Below are positions 14,510-27,100 of a DNA stretch of 64,000 bases, one piece after another. The position numbers were made by a program, and so were the translations under genes. The stretch's first letter is position 1. Every line of letters starts with the position of its first letter. Under the pieces are notes generated by a model. It was not told the origin of the DNA. It did no database searches and saw only the letters and a list, made by a program, of their open reading frames with translations. The DNA is taken from contig JAYKAV010003110.1 of the NCBI GenBank assembly GCA_035582835.1, forward strand, positions 3,012,471 through 3,076,470, given 5' to 3'. Source of the stretch: Phoebastria nigripes. Lineage: Eukaryota; Chordata; Aves; Procellariiformes; Diomedeidae.

Positions 14510-14720
14510 TGCCTTTGTAGCGTGGTAGATAGGCCACTCACTGCAAGGTCATACACTTACCTTCCAGGCTTTGATCCAGTGAATATTTAAGCATTTTATT
14601 CAATCAGAGGAGCCTCAACATTTGAAACTGAGAACAAGCCACCCCAGCACCCGGTGTTAGTGCAGTGCTGCTCCCTTGAGAGGGAAGCAGCTGGAGTCCA
14701 GTTCCCCCATACAGATAATA
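14510..14720 (+). mobile_element. Possible old tRNA-derived SINE relic
   Basis: The stretch 'gtagcgtggtagataggcc', 'actcactgcaaggtc', 'ttccaggctttgatcc' and 'agtgaatatttaagcatttt' resembles a tRNA-derived SINE head followed by an AT-rich body. A second similar unit begins near 14650 ('ggtgttagtgcagtgctgct'). I recall comparable dimeric elements in turtles and crocodilians. The similarity is weak and judged from memory only. Confidence 0.4.
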
Positions 14721-17700
14721 GAGCTGAACCAGTTCCCTCCAGCCTCTTGAGTAAATGATCCTATCCAAGTGACTGTTTTCTGGGTGAGACTAGTATCACA
14801 GCAGCCTCTCTTCTCTGTGTCATTTGTTTCCTTGACTTTTACAGAAAATGCCTGAAAACGAGCAGTCCATTTAATGTTTGATGAAATACATCAAAGAAGA
14901 AGACTGAAGGAAAGGAGAGGAAAAGGAAAGGAAAGGAATTTTTTTATTCTGAGATGAAATTAAGTGAATTTGTTTGTATGGCCACTCACCGAACAGTCAG
15001 TTATTCACTGAGCTCTACTGCTAAACTGCTTGTAATGCTTTTGTCCAATGCATTTTATTTACCTAATATATTTTCAAATGCTTGGTTTCTAAAGGGAATT
15101 AGCGTTAGCAAAACACATTCCACAAGAAGCCAGAAATCACGCAAGTAAGGCCATCTTCATAGCCTGAGCCTAATCTTATCTACTGGAAAGATAACCAAGG
15201 GTTATAGTTTAGGTTTATAAGCCTTTATATAGCATTTCAAAATCCAGGAGGGTTTTGTTTTTATCGCTTAACTCCTCCATCTGCAGGTAGAAGCTATTGT
15301 TTTCCCCTAGAATATATATTGCTTTGCAGATTAGGACATAGGCTACTTGAAGGATGCCCTTTTCTTTCAGTTGGGTATCCATTTTGGCTATTTCTGGGGC
15401 ACGATGCCCTGGAAGATCACTCTGTGACTGTATAACTCTGTCATATTCAGAACTTGTGGATAAAGGCCACTGCTCTCCTTTGGGGTGAGTTCCTTTGGCC
15501 AGAGATGGAGCAGTGTGGGGGGATGTACTGATCTATGTGGATTTACGCAGTTGCAGAGTTTTTACTGATCCCAAGCTACAGTTTAGAGCTAGGCTTCTTC
15601 AGCAGAATATGTGAAGGAGGAGAGCAAACCAAAAATGCGCATAAGAGTCAGCAGTAGAGACCAGTACATAACATTTTTGNGACTATACGTCCAGCTTCTG
15701 GGCTCCTGGAACAAACTTCTCTGTCAGTAAGAATTTTAAGTCTGCTTTATGGAGACTGATTCTAAAACCAGAATGATTTATACTCAAGGGAGTAAAGCTC
15801 TGTAAGGCTTTGCTAAAAATCAAAACAGATTGTCAGACAGTTCAGGAGCTACGTAAGAACACTCCATATAACAACATACACTCCATACGGCATTTTGTCA
15901 GATGTATGCATAGGTGATAAGAGAACACAATTTGAAATAACTGGAAGAGTTGAGAATGGTTGAGAATTTGTCTTGGGGAAGACACACCTAGCAACGTTCT
16001 TGTTTAGGTAGCATTCCTCTGAAGATGAGGACCTTCTTAAAGCTTAGCAATACTTTTAAAAGTACATATTCAAACTGGTAATATCATAGCAGCAAGCCCC
16101 TCAAGGAAATCTTTTTATTTCTGTATTAAAACACAGATTCACCTGATTAATTCCAAATTTGTACTGAGGAAGAATTGAGCCACTGCAATTCAAGATTCTT
16201 CACAATGATGCGTCTTTTGCTAACTTAAAAATAATGATGGAACAGATGTCCGTTTCCTAATTTGGGGGGGGGGTGTTGTTTTTCCATTTCATGGAAGCAC
16301 TGAGATGAGCATTAAAGAAGTAGGTAGTGTAGATAAAGAATATTTCTAGCTCTCATCTTTGTGCTTTTCATGGATGCAAATTCTATCTATCCAGAAAAAC
16401 ACAGGACTTTTTGACTTTGGGTATGTGCAAGTCAGTATAAATAAAACCAAAGTTGCACCTATCCGTCTGAATACATAGTTTGTTCCTGTATTTTATATGC
16501 CATTTTGTGCTCATTTTGCATGCACACATACAGTAATTGTGTAGAGAATGCTGACGTGGTGTTTGCTAAGAGAATTTATTTCTTAAGGGACAGATTTTCT
16601 AGAATTATTTAAGTACCAAGAAATCAAGAAATAGCAAAGGTCACCTACTGGGATTTTCTAAAATCTCTAAGCAAGAAATTGAAATCTGTGAGAATGAGGA
16701 GTGAGACCTTAAGAGGCTTTCTTGAACATTCCTAAACATGTCTGTCTGTCCTTGCACATTTGGACCTTCAGCACTGCAGCTGAGTTGCCCACCATATCAT
16801 TCTTCTGTCTGACCTAAAACACCAGCTGAAATACTTTCTTCTTGAATGACATGTTTGGTTGCTTCGTGAAATGCAAATTCAGTGAGTGTCTGTCTTACAT
16901 CTCAGGAGAAGATAGTGTCATATTGTGCATTTAATTTACACTATGAGGACTGTTTCCCTTCACAAGCAAAAAGACAAATGTCATTTGTTAAATCTGTGTC
17001 TTAGTATACGGTCAAACATAGTCAGTATTGCTCTCAGTTGAGTAAAATATGGTGAGATTATGCTGGCAGATACATCATGATTGCACAAAGTAATAGAAGT
17101 TGCTTTCTGCAGGTCAGTGTCTTCCGTATTTTGAATAAAACTCTGCAAACACTGAGACTTTTAGGGTAGTTCCCAGCACCTCCCATTCGTCTGTTTAGAT
17201 ATTTAAGTTACCTTTGATCTTGAGGTATAAAACTATTCCTTCAGTTTACTGCAGATTAAAATGCTCAGCCTCCAAAAGGAGCTGCCTGCAGCATCCCACC
17301 GGTCTGGGTACAGAGCCTTATCGACAAGGGGCCATTCTGCCACCCTCACCCCTTGCAGGTAGTACCTCATTGACACAAACGGCCTTGTTAGCTGCCTTTT
17401 ATTACTCACAAAGAAAAATGTTGCTTAGTGTGAGTCGGGATGGCAGAGTTGGGCCCTTGGTGAACAAAGAGCCCAGGATTATCGTTCCGAAAAGCCCCCT
17501 GAGGCCTGTATCAAGAGTTATTAACCACTGATTCAGCCCATAGCATTATTTTGTAGGCTTAAGTGGGATTTCAGTGGTATATTGGGTCTTGTGTCTGTGT
17601 AGGGGTGAATTTTGCCCTCTGTTATTTTATCTTCTAAATAGCTGTTACAGTTTCTCTTTTACATTATTGTTTAAATCTCTTTCAAAGGTATGGTTTCTTA

Positions 17701-20173
17701 ATCCCCTGCAGCTTTTATTTTTTCTTTCTTCTAATAAAGAATAAATAAATTTGCAAATCCACACATGACCGAAACAAAAGGCAAATAAGCCCTGCACGGT
17801 TTGTATTTGGTGTGGGATACCTCATTTTGATCATTTCAGTCATCATTCATTTGAAAAGCAGAAGCTATGATTGTTAAGCCTCATTATTTTCAATGAAGCC
17901 TGACAGTTTCAAGGTTAAACAGAAGACAGCTACTTTCATCCCAGTGGTATTTCTCTTCAAACATGGGCAGCTCTTCACTAACTTGTCTGCTCTGGTGTGC
18001 AGTGTCATTGCTTGGTCACAGAGTGGTGCACATCTAAGCCCAATTGCAGGACGGTGTGTAAGCAGTGACCTCCAACCTGTGTCTCCCCAAATGAAACCTC
18101 AGTTATTGAAGTCATTTTTCCCCCACTTGTATAAGCCACACAGTATTTCTTTTTAACTGAACAGTGATTAAAATAAGCCGTGATCTCAGATTTTACTATT
18201 TTTCTGCTGTCTCCCAGAAAACAATTTGCAGCCCAAACCTTCTGTTTGTCCAGACAGTTTGAAATGTTTCTCCTCTGCTTTATGTCTCTGAAGCACATTA
18301 GAGAGAGTGCTAGTGTGAGAGAGAGAGAGACCTCCAGTGATAGTTAAAGTGGCTGAGAAGGCTGCAATGCTTCTGAACATACATGCTGTGTAAAGTGAGG
18401 ACTGATCTGCCATTGCTTTCTGAAACTGCACATGGACTAACAACTGATTTAACAGAGAAACTTCGCAGTAAGAGAGGCTGAGGAAACGATGACCTATCAG
18501 TAGCTGAGTTAAAACCCTTAGAACCCAGAAAACATTGATTTATCCACTGTGAGAAAACTTTCAGGAGCAAATAACTTGTGAAAGCCCTGACTTTATACTT
18601 GCATGGACTGACTGCACAGAGTTATGACTGCCTGGATGCTTCCTCCATGAAGATGAAGAAGTGCAGTAGATGTATGTTACAAAAACCAGAAAAATGCACT
18701 AGTTGGTTAAAAAAGAAAAGGAATACATGAAAAACTGAAAGGAGAGGAGTAGGTAGGCAGTAGTTTTTCACCTGTGCTTTCATTCCTTTAGGGTCCCTGT
18801 GGAACAGCTAGAACCAGCTGAACTTTCCACATACATTTCCTGGTGTCTGATAATTACATTAGGGTGGTGAGTTCTTAATCTCGTTTCAGGAATTAAGTCA
18901 CCTGGTGAGTACAATGAAAGGTGTAGCTTCATGGTGCTTGGTGGTTCCTGGAACACAACAGTGTTTCAATACGTACCGTGTGCGTTAGTCATGACTTGTG
19001 GCAATAAATCCAAGACGTGTTAACTAGTTTTCTTGCACTGAAGTTACTAATGCATTCATGAGATAAAATGAATTTTGCAGTTTTGATAAAGCTGTGTTAT
19101 TTTTATTTCCTATCTGCATTCCTCGTGTTGTATAATATATTAAAAAAAAATAACTGTCTTTTTTCAGATAAGAAAAAATGGTCAACTTTACAACAGTGAA
19201 TACAGCTATTTGAACCTGCAAGTCTTTTTACGCATTATGGAAGTTGTGTGTCTAATATGCTGGACATGGCTCTGAAAGTGTTCTACTACACACAGTGTCT
19301 GCTTTTATATAGTTAGTTTATTTGTGGGAGAGCTTTCACTGAAGGATTCCATAAAATACAGATAAATTGAAGAAATGGCTTGAATGCATGATTACCGGAG
19401 TGCTGAAGATAAATGTGTGCAAATGGAAAACGCTGAACAAATTTAGCCCTTTGCATTTGCCTACATACTTTAACAAAAGGAAAGAACAAATTAAGCCAGT
19501 GAGATGCTGGACACGCTTATAGCCTGTGCCTTAAAACTAAGAGAGGATTAGGTGGCTCTCTGTCCTACTTTCTGTAGTTGTGTCGACATAATAATCATAC
19601 AGGCCACCTTCAAAATATCATTGTCCGCATCCTCAGAAACTTGGCTTGTTGAGCATTTTGAAAAAGTTTTTGACATAAAACCCATGGGGTTTTAGACATT
19701 AATTTATAAACTGGACAATAAAAGTATCTGTTGGATAATGGACAGGGTATTTTTTAAGGGGAAACAACAGCTAAGTGTTACATTTAACAAGAGCCGTGGA
19801 CCACTCGTATTTTAAAAAGTGCAAGAATTGAATGTCCTGCTTACACCGAAATGTATATGTGCCACAGGATTGCTGCACAGGGTTTTGTGTTAATGCCTTA
19901 CGGGGACCTCAGATACTACATATACTACAAAAGAAAAGTGAGTTGATATATGTCACTGACTGCAAATGGGTTGGGTTGTAGGTTAAAAAGTTTTCCGTAA
20001 GTTGTCTGCATTTTCCCTTAATGTCTGTCTTTTACAGTAGTGCTTTGTTTCTAAGCGTGACCACCACCAGGACAGCTTGGTTCAGTGCAAACACAGTCTC
20101 TTTCAGCCAGAACATTCCTAACGTTAGCTTCCTTTTTTTTTCTCTCCTCTCCTTCTCCCCTGCCCCCTCTCAG

Positions 20174-20240
20174 GTTGGAAAGGCTGGTGGACGTCCTGAG
20201 GAAGAAGGTTGGAGCAGGGACCATTAGGACCGTGATCTGA
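20174..20240 (+). CDS. MIPOL1: MIPOL1 terminal coding exon (C-terminus)
   Basis: This is the last coding exon of MIPOL1 (mirror-image polydactyly 1), a coiled-coil protein. After a long pyrimidine tract and CAG (20171-20173), the first G completes a split codon. The exon then reads LERLVDVLRKKVGAGTIRTV and Ile, followed by TGA at 20238-20240. Human MIPOL1 ends in nearly the same residues, with VGTGTMRTVI in place of VGAGTIRTVI. The preceding exon was not found, so the last intron is probably longer than the 20 kb visible here. The gene runs toward FOXA1, tail to tail, as in human. The annotated stretch is small (22 codons including the stop), but the match is specific. Confidence 0.93.
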
Positions 20241-20900
20241 TTGAAAGCTCTAGTCTAAGGAAGCATTCACATCTGGTGACCAGGCTGCTTCATTCAGCAC
20301 TGTGTAAACACTAAAGCCTTAACTTAGCAAACAGTTGTTAGAAGTGGGACACTCCAGCGACATTCCAAGCTGAGATAAAATCAAATCATAAATGTTTAAC
20401 TACTTTGCTGCTGAGTTCTGTGATTTGTTGAAATGTTTCACTGCAAACATATATTTGTTTTTAAGCAGATGCATTGTGGCACTGTGTACTGTGAAAAATG
20501 ATGTAGATGCTTATTTTATGTCTGTCCTCTCGGTGTTACTAGACTGTAGTCTGCTGCAAGGCACAGCTTGATCATGTTTTCAAATACTGCAGGCTTCAGG
20601 TGCAAAATCCTGCAAAGCAGTTTCAAAATTTAAGTCCCTTATGTTATTTGTGAGACTGCAAACAGTCCAGTATTTGTATGTTAAATATATTAATTGATAA
20701 AGTAGGTTCAAATCCAAGAAATATCTCTGGCTAGTATATTGGAGATTTTTTCCTCCTTACTCATAGCCCATTGAATTGCAGCTAGTGACTGTGCTACATC
20801 TAAGGGAAGGATACATGTATAGCTTTATACAACGGTTGAATAGCTACTGCTAGTACATGGCATTTTCAGCGTACATTAAAAAGAAATGTACAGTTAGGTT
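20241..20900 (+). other. MIPOL1: MIPOL1 3' untranslated region (estimated)
   Basis: This AT-rich non-coding sequence follows the MIPOL1 stop. The first reasonable polyadenylation signal is ATTAAA at 20875-20880, so I end the UTR shortly after it. A canonical AATAAA lies much further on (near 22158), at the edge of a CR1 relic, and is a less likely end. Confidence 0.45.
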
Positions 20901-22175
20901 TCACTGGAGGTACAGCTTCATAAATTGCAACATGAAAGCCTTGTGACATTGTACAGTATCTCAGACAGTGGGGAAGGTTTCCTGTTTGTATTTAGTCACT
21001 TCTCTGTCCTTTCCTATGAGGGAAAATCTCTCAAATATTCAGAAACCACCTTACAGAGTCAAAATTTGCCTTTTCAGTGTAAGGTGGGTCACTCACCCCT
21101 TTCCTCCAAGACTTTTTGCCTGCTTCTTCTAGACCTCTGATTGCTCTGCAGTGCAGTAGTACTATCCAGGTTGGGTTTGAGGCCAGACTGCCAACCCTCT
21201 GCTTTGTGTACTCCTGAAGTGCCCTGGGACTGAACTCAAAGGCTGAAGGATAGACTCCTACAGGGAGGGGAGAAATTGAGGGGTGAGGAGGAAAATTTGG
21301 GGTACTCGGACATTATAGACCTTACAGATACAGGAGAGTCGGACCTAGGGTTATATTTGTGACCCAGACATCTCCCTGTATTCGGTATGTCTTTGTCACA
21401 TGACCAAAGGTGAGCAGAAGGGTCAGGTCAGTGCTCATATAAACCTGCTCAAGAAGGCAGCTGTAATCTCTAAGCAGCCCAAATTCAGTAATGAATCTCA
21501 GGAGCGTGGTGGGCTTTAAGCTACTCCCAGGACCAGCCAGCTCAGGCAGGGTGGATGTAGCTCCTAAGGCTTCCACTTGCCTACTCTGCTTTGTGTTTAA
21601 TGTTGTTATGCTGTCTTCCCTCTTAATGTTTGCTTGTACAGATGTCATGATAGGGCAGTCTAGCTGAAGAAAATGAAATTTTAATTTTGGATAGGGGTGA
21701 CATTTCAATGCCTGTTTTTCCTTTCAAGCACTTCCATGTTAAACCTTCATCATCTGCAGACCTAAGATCCTCCTAGTTTCAGTCAACCAAACCTAACCCC
21801 TTGCAGGGAGATGAGTAGCATTCCTCCAAGCCAAATTTACCCAAGTCACTTCTAGAAACTTCTGCAGTGCTCCTTTTTGACCTTTGGTCAATCCTAAGAT
21901 AGCCAGTGAGTCTGGAGTCTCTCCCCGACACTTACTCCGTGGGAAGAAAGTTTAATGCTTCCAGACCAGAGGACTGTCACCCCCCAGCTCCCAACCCCTT
22001 CACCATCTCCTGTGTGCTGCTGTCCAGCGCTTGGGCGACTCAACTCCTCTTTTTCCTACTGTCCTCATTGAGCTTTACTGCACTAAGTGAAAGACAGGAT
22101 CTCCTGAGCTGTCAGTGCTGTTGAACCATTTCTGCTCTAAGGAAGTGGTGAGGAAGGAATAAAGATAAAAATGTA
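20901..22175. other. Intergenic spacer next to MIPOL1, no gene seen
   Basis: This is non-coding DNA. It contains the everted nuclear-receptor-like word TGACCTTTGGTCA at 21878-21890. The 128-codon minus-strand frame at 21322-21708 shows no domain. Confidence 0.5.
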
Positions 22176-23380
22176 AGGACTACCATAGTGTGCTAGACCA
22201 AAGGTCCAACTGCCTTTGGCAATAACCAGTAGAAGATGACTAGGAAAGGATATAAAGTCAGGCCAGCACTAGTGACTTTTGTCCCGAATGGTCTCCCAGC
22301 AATTTGTTATTTAGGGGCTTTCTGAGCCAAAGGTGGTGTCTTTGTATATAGCAGCATTTTTTCATGACCTGTTTTTGAATCCATTTAAACTTTTAGTATC
22401 TACTTGTTGCTGTCACGAGGACTTATGCAGTTAATGATGCATTGAGTGAAGAAATACTTCCTTTTCTTTGTTATGAACCAGTTCTATTCATTTGCTATCA
22501 CCTAGTTTTTGTATTAGAGAAACAGTGAACAACCATGTTCATATTGTTTCCATATCCCTTGTGATTTTACATGTTTGGCATCCTTCCCCCACCATCTCTT
22601 TTCCAGAGAGAACCCCTAGTCTCTTGTAAAGAAGCTGTCTCGTGTTTTTAATTGGCCTTGTCATGCTAATCTATTTCTTTTCCAGTTCTGCAGTGTTTCT
22701 ACTGAGATACAACCAGGTTTGTGCCTGATATTCAAGATACGGACAAATTGTGACTTTAACAGTTGTCACAATTATGTTGTCTGTTTTATTCTCTATGCTA
22801 TTTGTAATCATTTTTAGCATGGGGTTTGCTTTATGGCAGATTTCTTGGAATTAATATTTCTGTAATAATAACAACAACTCTAGATCTCATTCCTCAGTTA
22901 TAATATTCAGCTCAGAGTTCATCATAGGGTGCATGAAGACAGAACTGTTTCCTGAATGCATAACTTTTTGCATTTATGGGTACTGAATGTCATCTGTTGT
23001 TTTAGTGTGCATTCCCTGGTAACCATGAGCTCCTATTCCATCTCTTCTCACAGCTCATCTTTACTACTCACACTAACATAGTATCATCAGCATCTCCATG
23101 CTGAATATGGTGATATGAAATATCACCATCTCCAAATTAGCCCCCTTTTCAAGGTGATTTCTTAGTTAAGTTGAACAACACGGGCTCTGGGGCAAAGATG
23201 CCTGTAGGACAACAAGGTAACTTTCCTCCACTGTGAAAATGATATATATATTCTTACCCATTGTTTTAAACTAACTTTTAACTACTTATTTTTCCATGTA
23301 AAGATCTCCCCTCTTACTCCTTGGCAGCTTTGATGAGGAAGCTTGTTTGCTAGTTTGGAAATGCAAGTTTACTAAAACAG
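22176..23380 (-). mobile_element. Ancient CR1 LINE relic, about 1.2 kb, minus strand
   Basis: This is one long, diverged CR1 fragment, antisense on the plus strand. Recognisable blocks occur in the family's usual order: 'ctagaccaaaggtccaactg' at the 3' end, 'gtgaagaaatacttcctttt', 'gatattcaagatacggaca', 'tctgttttattctctatgct', 'agcatggggtttgcttt', and a final block around 23160-23330 corresponding to the CR1 reverse-transcriptase C-terminal region. Many substitutions and small indels show great age. It lies about 1.3 kb beyond the MIPOL1 3'UTR. Confidence 0.8.
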
Positions 23381-23894
23381 GGCTTGTTTTCCATGCATGA
23401 ATGTGCTAAGTTCCTCCTTCCCCTAGGAGTATCAAGAGTCCCCACCTTGCCCCAAGTCTTTCCTCCTCTGAGCGAATAATCTTGTGCGTGCAGGCTTCAT
23501 ACAGCAAGACTGTTTGACCTCCCATCCTCTTGTGTCAGCTGGCTTTGTTTAGGAAAGTAGGATCAGCCAGGCAAAAGCAGTCTAGCAGGCTTAATGTCAG
23601 ATACATCTGGTTGTGGGTAATACTCGATTTGGTAAAATTAGGTGATAATTTTGCTTCATAATTTTCCTTTTGACACATTGTACCTAAGTGAAAAAATATT
23701 TCCTGACTCTGCCTTACGTCTTGTACCAAGTAGCCTGAAATTCAGTGAGCTTTTTAGTTAGGGGGTTTTATCATCCTGTAGATAAATGACTTAGAATCAT
23801 GATTAAATTAGGTGTTGATTTTTAAAATTCAGCAAGAAATGTTTGTCTTCTTTGAAAAGGGGAAATTTACTGTGCTGAGAGGTGAAGATTTGGA

Positions 23895-24110
23895 AACGGT
23901 TGGGTTCTCACTCTTCCTTGCTAACAACCTGGTGTGTGGTCTTTGGCAAATCCCTTAGTGACAGTCATAAAAGGTATGCAGCCCCTGAAGAGGTGTCTAG
24001 GCTCCTCAGGGGAGTTTGCAAAAGCATCTGTGTGGCTAATGTCAAAACACTTTCGCTTCTTCACCAGCTGAAGTGAACAGCAAAAGTCACACAGGTCCAG
24101 TAATGCAGGC
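23895..24110 (+). mobile_element. Possible MIR-like or other old SINE relic
   Basis: 'gtggtctttggcaaatccct' followed by a block around 'cctgaagaggtgtctaggct' resembles the MIR-type 'tgggcaaatcac' word and old amniote repeat tails. The evidence is by eye only, and family assignment is uncertain. Confidence 0.35.
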
Positions 24111-27100
24111 CCAGCCTTTAGTGCCCTTGGGTGAATTTCTGGCCCCATTGAACCCAGTCTGAGTTTTGCCTTTCAGTGTAACGAGGGCAGGAATTCTAGT
24201 CTGGCATGTAGAAATAGATGATAATGATAACAAGGGTTAATTGGCTTTTATCATATAGTTTATTCATTGAGAACTGATTGATGTCCACGCAGAGCTCTGA
24301 AGGTGGAAAGAAGCCTGCCCTATATGCAGTGACAAATGCAATTGTCACTTCTGTCCTAATTTATGAGAGAAGGATGAGATTGCATCAGATTATTTACCAG
24401 GAGTAGCAATTTGTTTGCCTCCCAATGGAACAGCAGTTCATGATGAAGGGTGGCTCACCATAGGCAATGCTTATGGTGATGGTTGTAATTACTGGTCAAA
24501 TTAGTGTCCCTGCTGTCTTGAAGAGCACTGAGATACTCAGAAACGTCCTTCCCCTGTGAGATTTTGTGTTTCTCTTGATGATCCGGCAGCACGTTATGCA
24601 TTGGGAGCCATTTCTGGTATATGCCAGGGTGAAATATGTAAATAGCATCATGTTGGCTCGGGATAAGAGCGTTATTAATGCTTTTCAGCACTGTAATTAT
24701 ATTCATAGTAAGCCTTCCCTAAGCCCTCACTAATTAACAATATTGTGACAAATCAACTTTAACAGAAAAGAACTGTGGACCTTTAGTCATTTAGTACTGT
24801 TTTTCATTCAGCCCACAGCCCAAAATTGGTAGCACAGTTTTCTGTACTAGTGTTGGGAAAACTGCTGATATTTGAAAAGTTCAGAGCCAGCTCAGTCTTG
24901 TTAGTGGAATTCTGTAGATGAAGTCAGTTTGATTCCTCTTTAAATATATTCACAAGAAAGTAAGATTCATTAGTTAATCATTAATGTAGGGGAATATTAA
25001 AACTGGTTTTATAAATAAGCCATCATATTGAAATAGTTTAGTAATGTCAATATGTTGTCACAGGCACATTTATTTATTTATTTATTCCAAATCACAGGAC
25101 GTTTTACAAGATACCTTAATTTTCAAATTAAATGGCTTTATAAATATTCTTATCAGGTGATCAAGATTTGTAACATCTTTAATCCACGTACACAAATGAA
25201 CTTGCTATCTGAATGTCAGGATTTCTCTGTGCCTTTATTTTCTTCATTTAGAATAATTCCAGATAAAGGCTGTTAGGTTGTTGTTTTGTTTTTTTTTTTT
25301 AATTTGTACCCCAGAAGATTTTCCTCCCATGCAAGAATAAGCCGTGAGGCACATGAAATCACTGACTGGCAGTTTCTCTGATACTGTGCTTGCTATGATC
25401 GCAGCGTTACATGTACTGACTCTTATCGCTGTACCATTTCACATCAGGTCTGCAGAACTGGACTTCCTCTGTTTGTTCTTCTCATGCATTGCTAAATAAA
25501 ATGTATTCACAAGTCCAAAAAACCAAAGTGGTGTTCTCATATTAGGTTGATTATAAGTCAGCTGTTGAGCTTCAGTGGTCTAAACATTTCATTCTTCAGT
25601 TTTGTTGGGAGCACACGTGTTCTGGGAGGCTTTTAAACAAATACTTGAAATGGTTGAAAGATTTACATTGCCAGTGCCTAGCTAAATATGTAGTCTTTAG
25701 AAAAGACATGGTTTATTTTGGCACCATTTGAAAAACTCAAATATTTTAAACATTTGTTAAGTTCGAGCTTGCACATTTGAACTAAAAGTTTGCATTCCAA
25801 AATTGCATCTCGGGTTACCTGTCTCTCTCTCTTTTGTATTTTATAATCCCTTTATTAAAATAGCCTTTGCAAAAGGACTTGGGTTTTGGGGTTGTGTGGT
25901 TTTGGGGGGTTTTTTGTTAATTGTAAAATATTGCCAGTAACTTAATCAATTTTAAGGTAACATTTACCTGGTAACTCTATTCAGCTAAACATCAGAAATG
26001 CAATGCCAGAAGTGTTTTCAGAATTTAGGGCTACATGTTGGTAGCCAAGACTTGGTTGTAAAATTAATCAAATACAGGAATAGTGGCCAAATCCTGCAGT
26101 GCTTTACTCTTAGTCATACTATGTACTGTGGTGAGTAAGTACTAACCCTGATGGTGAGTACAGGGCCAGGCAATAAAGAAAACAAGTTGAAAAGGTGTAC
26201 TGAACTGATAAAATAGAATAGCTCAAGGAAAAGGAAAAGCTGTCTTTCACCTGGGGTTGGTTTTCTTTTCCTTCCCTTGGCAGAAGTGGGGGGGCAGGGA
26301 CAATGTTTAGTCTAATTTTTTATTTAAAAAAAAATCACCTTTTATTTTCTTGTAAGTTTTAACCTGAAACTTGTACTGAAACTTAAAAAGTTGAGAATGT
26401 ATAAATTGAAACCACCACATTTTGTTTAAAGCCTACAAGAGCCCCNGTTCAACAAGTCCTGGAGCACACCGTTACAATTGTGCACGTGCTTTGGTGTGTT
26501 GCCCAGCCAGCCGCCAGCTGCAAAGGGTCATACTCTTTTCTGAGAAGCTGTCATCAGGAGGAGTTTGGCATGTTTCCTCCATGGCTACCTTGGGCCAAAG
26601 GTCCAAACAGTGTCACGTTCACAGAAGTTCATCATTATTTGAATAGCTTCTGAACATGATAGAAGCAGATCCATTGTCATATGGTAAAACAGCAATATAC
26701 CTCGTAGAACTGGTCACAACTGCTTCCCAGTGGCCGTGCTAAAGCAAGGTTATGATAAACCTTGCAGAATATATTACATGAATTTACGATTATTAATACT
26801 CACACATGAATGTGCACACTGTATTTCACATAAAATTGAAAAATATAATGGTTTCCCAAAGAATTCAAAGGATGGAAACGATGGTATATTTGTTCATGAA
26901 CTAACTATTAGCAGAACTAATTCCAGAGCCAAACTTATAAAAGCAAAAAAAGAAAATCAAAAGATTAAGATGCAAAAATTAAAAACTACTTTGGTACTAC
27001 TGTAATTCATTGTCTGAAGCCTCAGGACTTTGTTCATTAGTATTTGACTTCCACTGATGTAGTGCCACTATTTCACAAGTTTTGTGATCAAAGAGGTAAA

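Larger units (their letters stand above)
1..20173 (+). other. MIPOL1: Last MIPOL1 intron (part), no further exon recognised
   Basis: Everything upstream of the terminal exon acceptor is taken as intron of MIPOL1. It is AT-rich and full of stop codons. It contains an antisense solo LTR, a CR1 relic and possible old SINE relics, listed separately. Short open frames such as 841-1110 and 1903-2109 look like chance. One stretch, 3931-4092, has an acceptor-like TTTCTTTTAAG and an open frame, but it matches nothing I know from MIPOL1. In human, MIPOL1 introns carry FOXA1 enhancers, so regulatory elements may be present but are not recognisable by eye. Confidence 0.7.

Noticed and set aside
26730..27005. 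91-codon plus-strand frame with HECAH-like word
   Set aside because: TLHECAHC-like resemblance to a zinc site is superficial (the translation reads THECAHCISH). The frame is AT-rich and Lys-rich, without any other family feature or splice signals.
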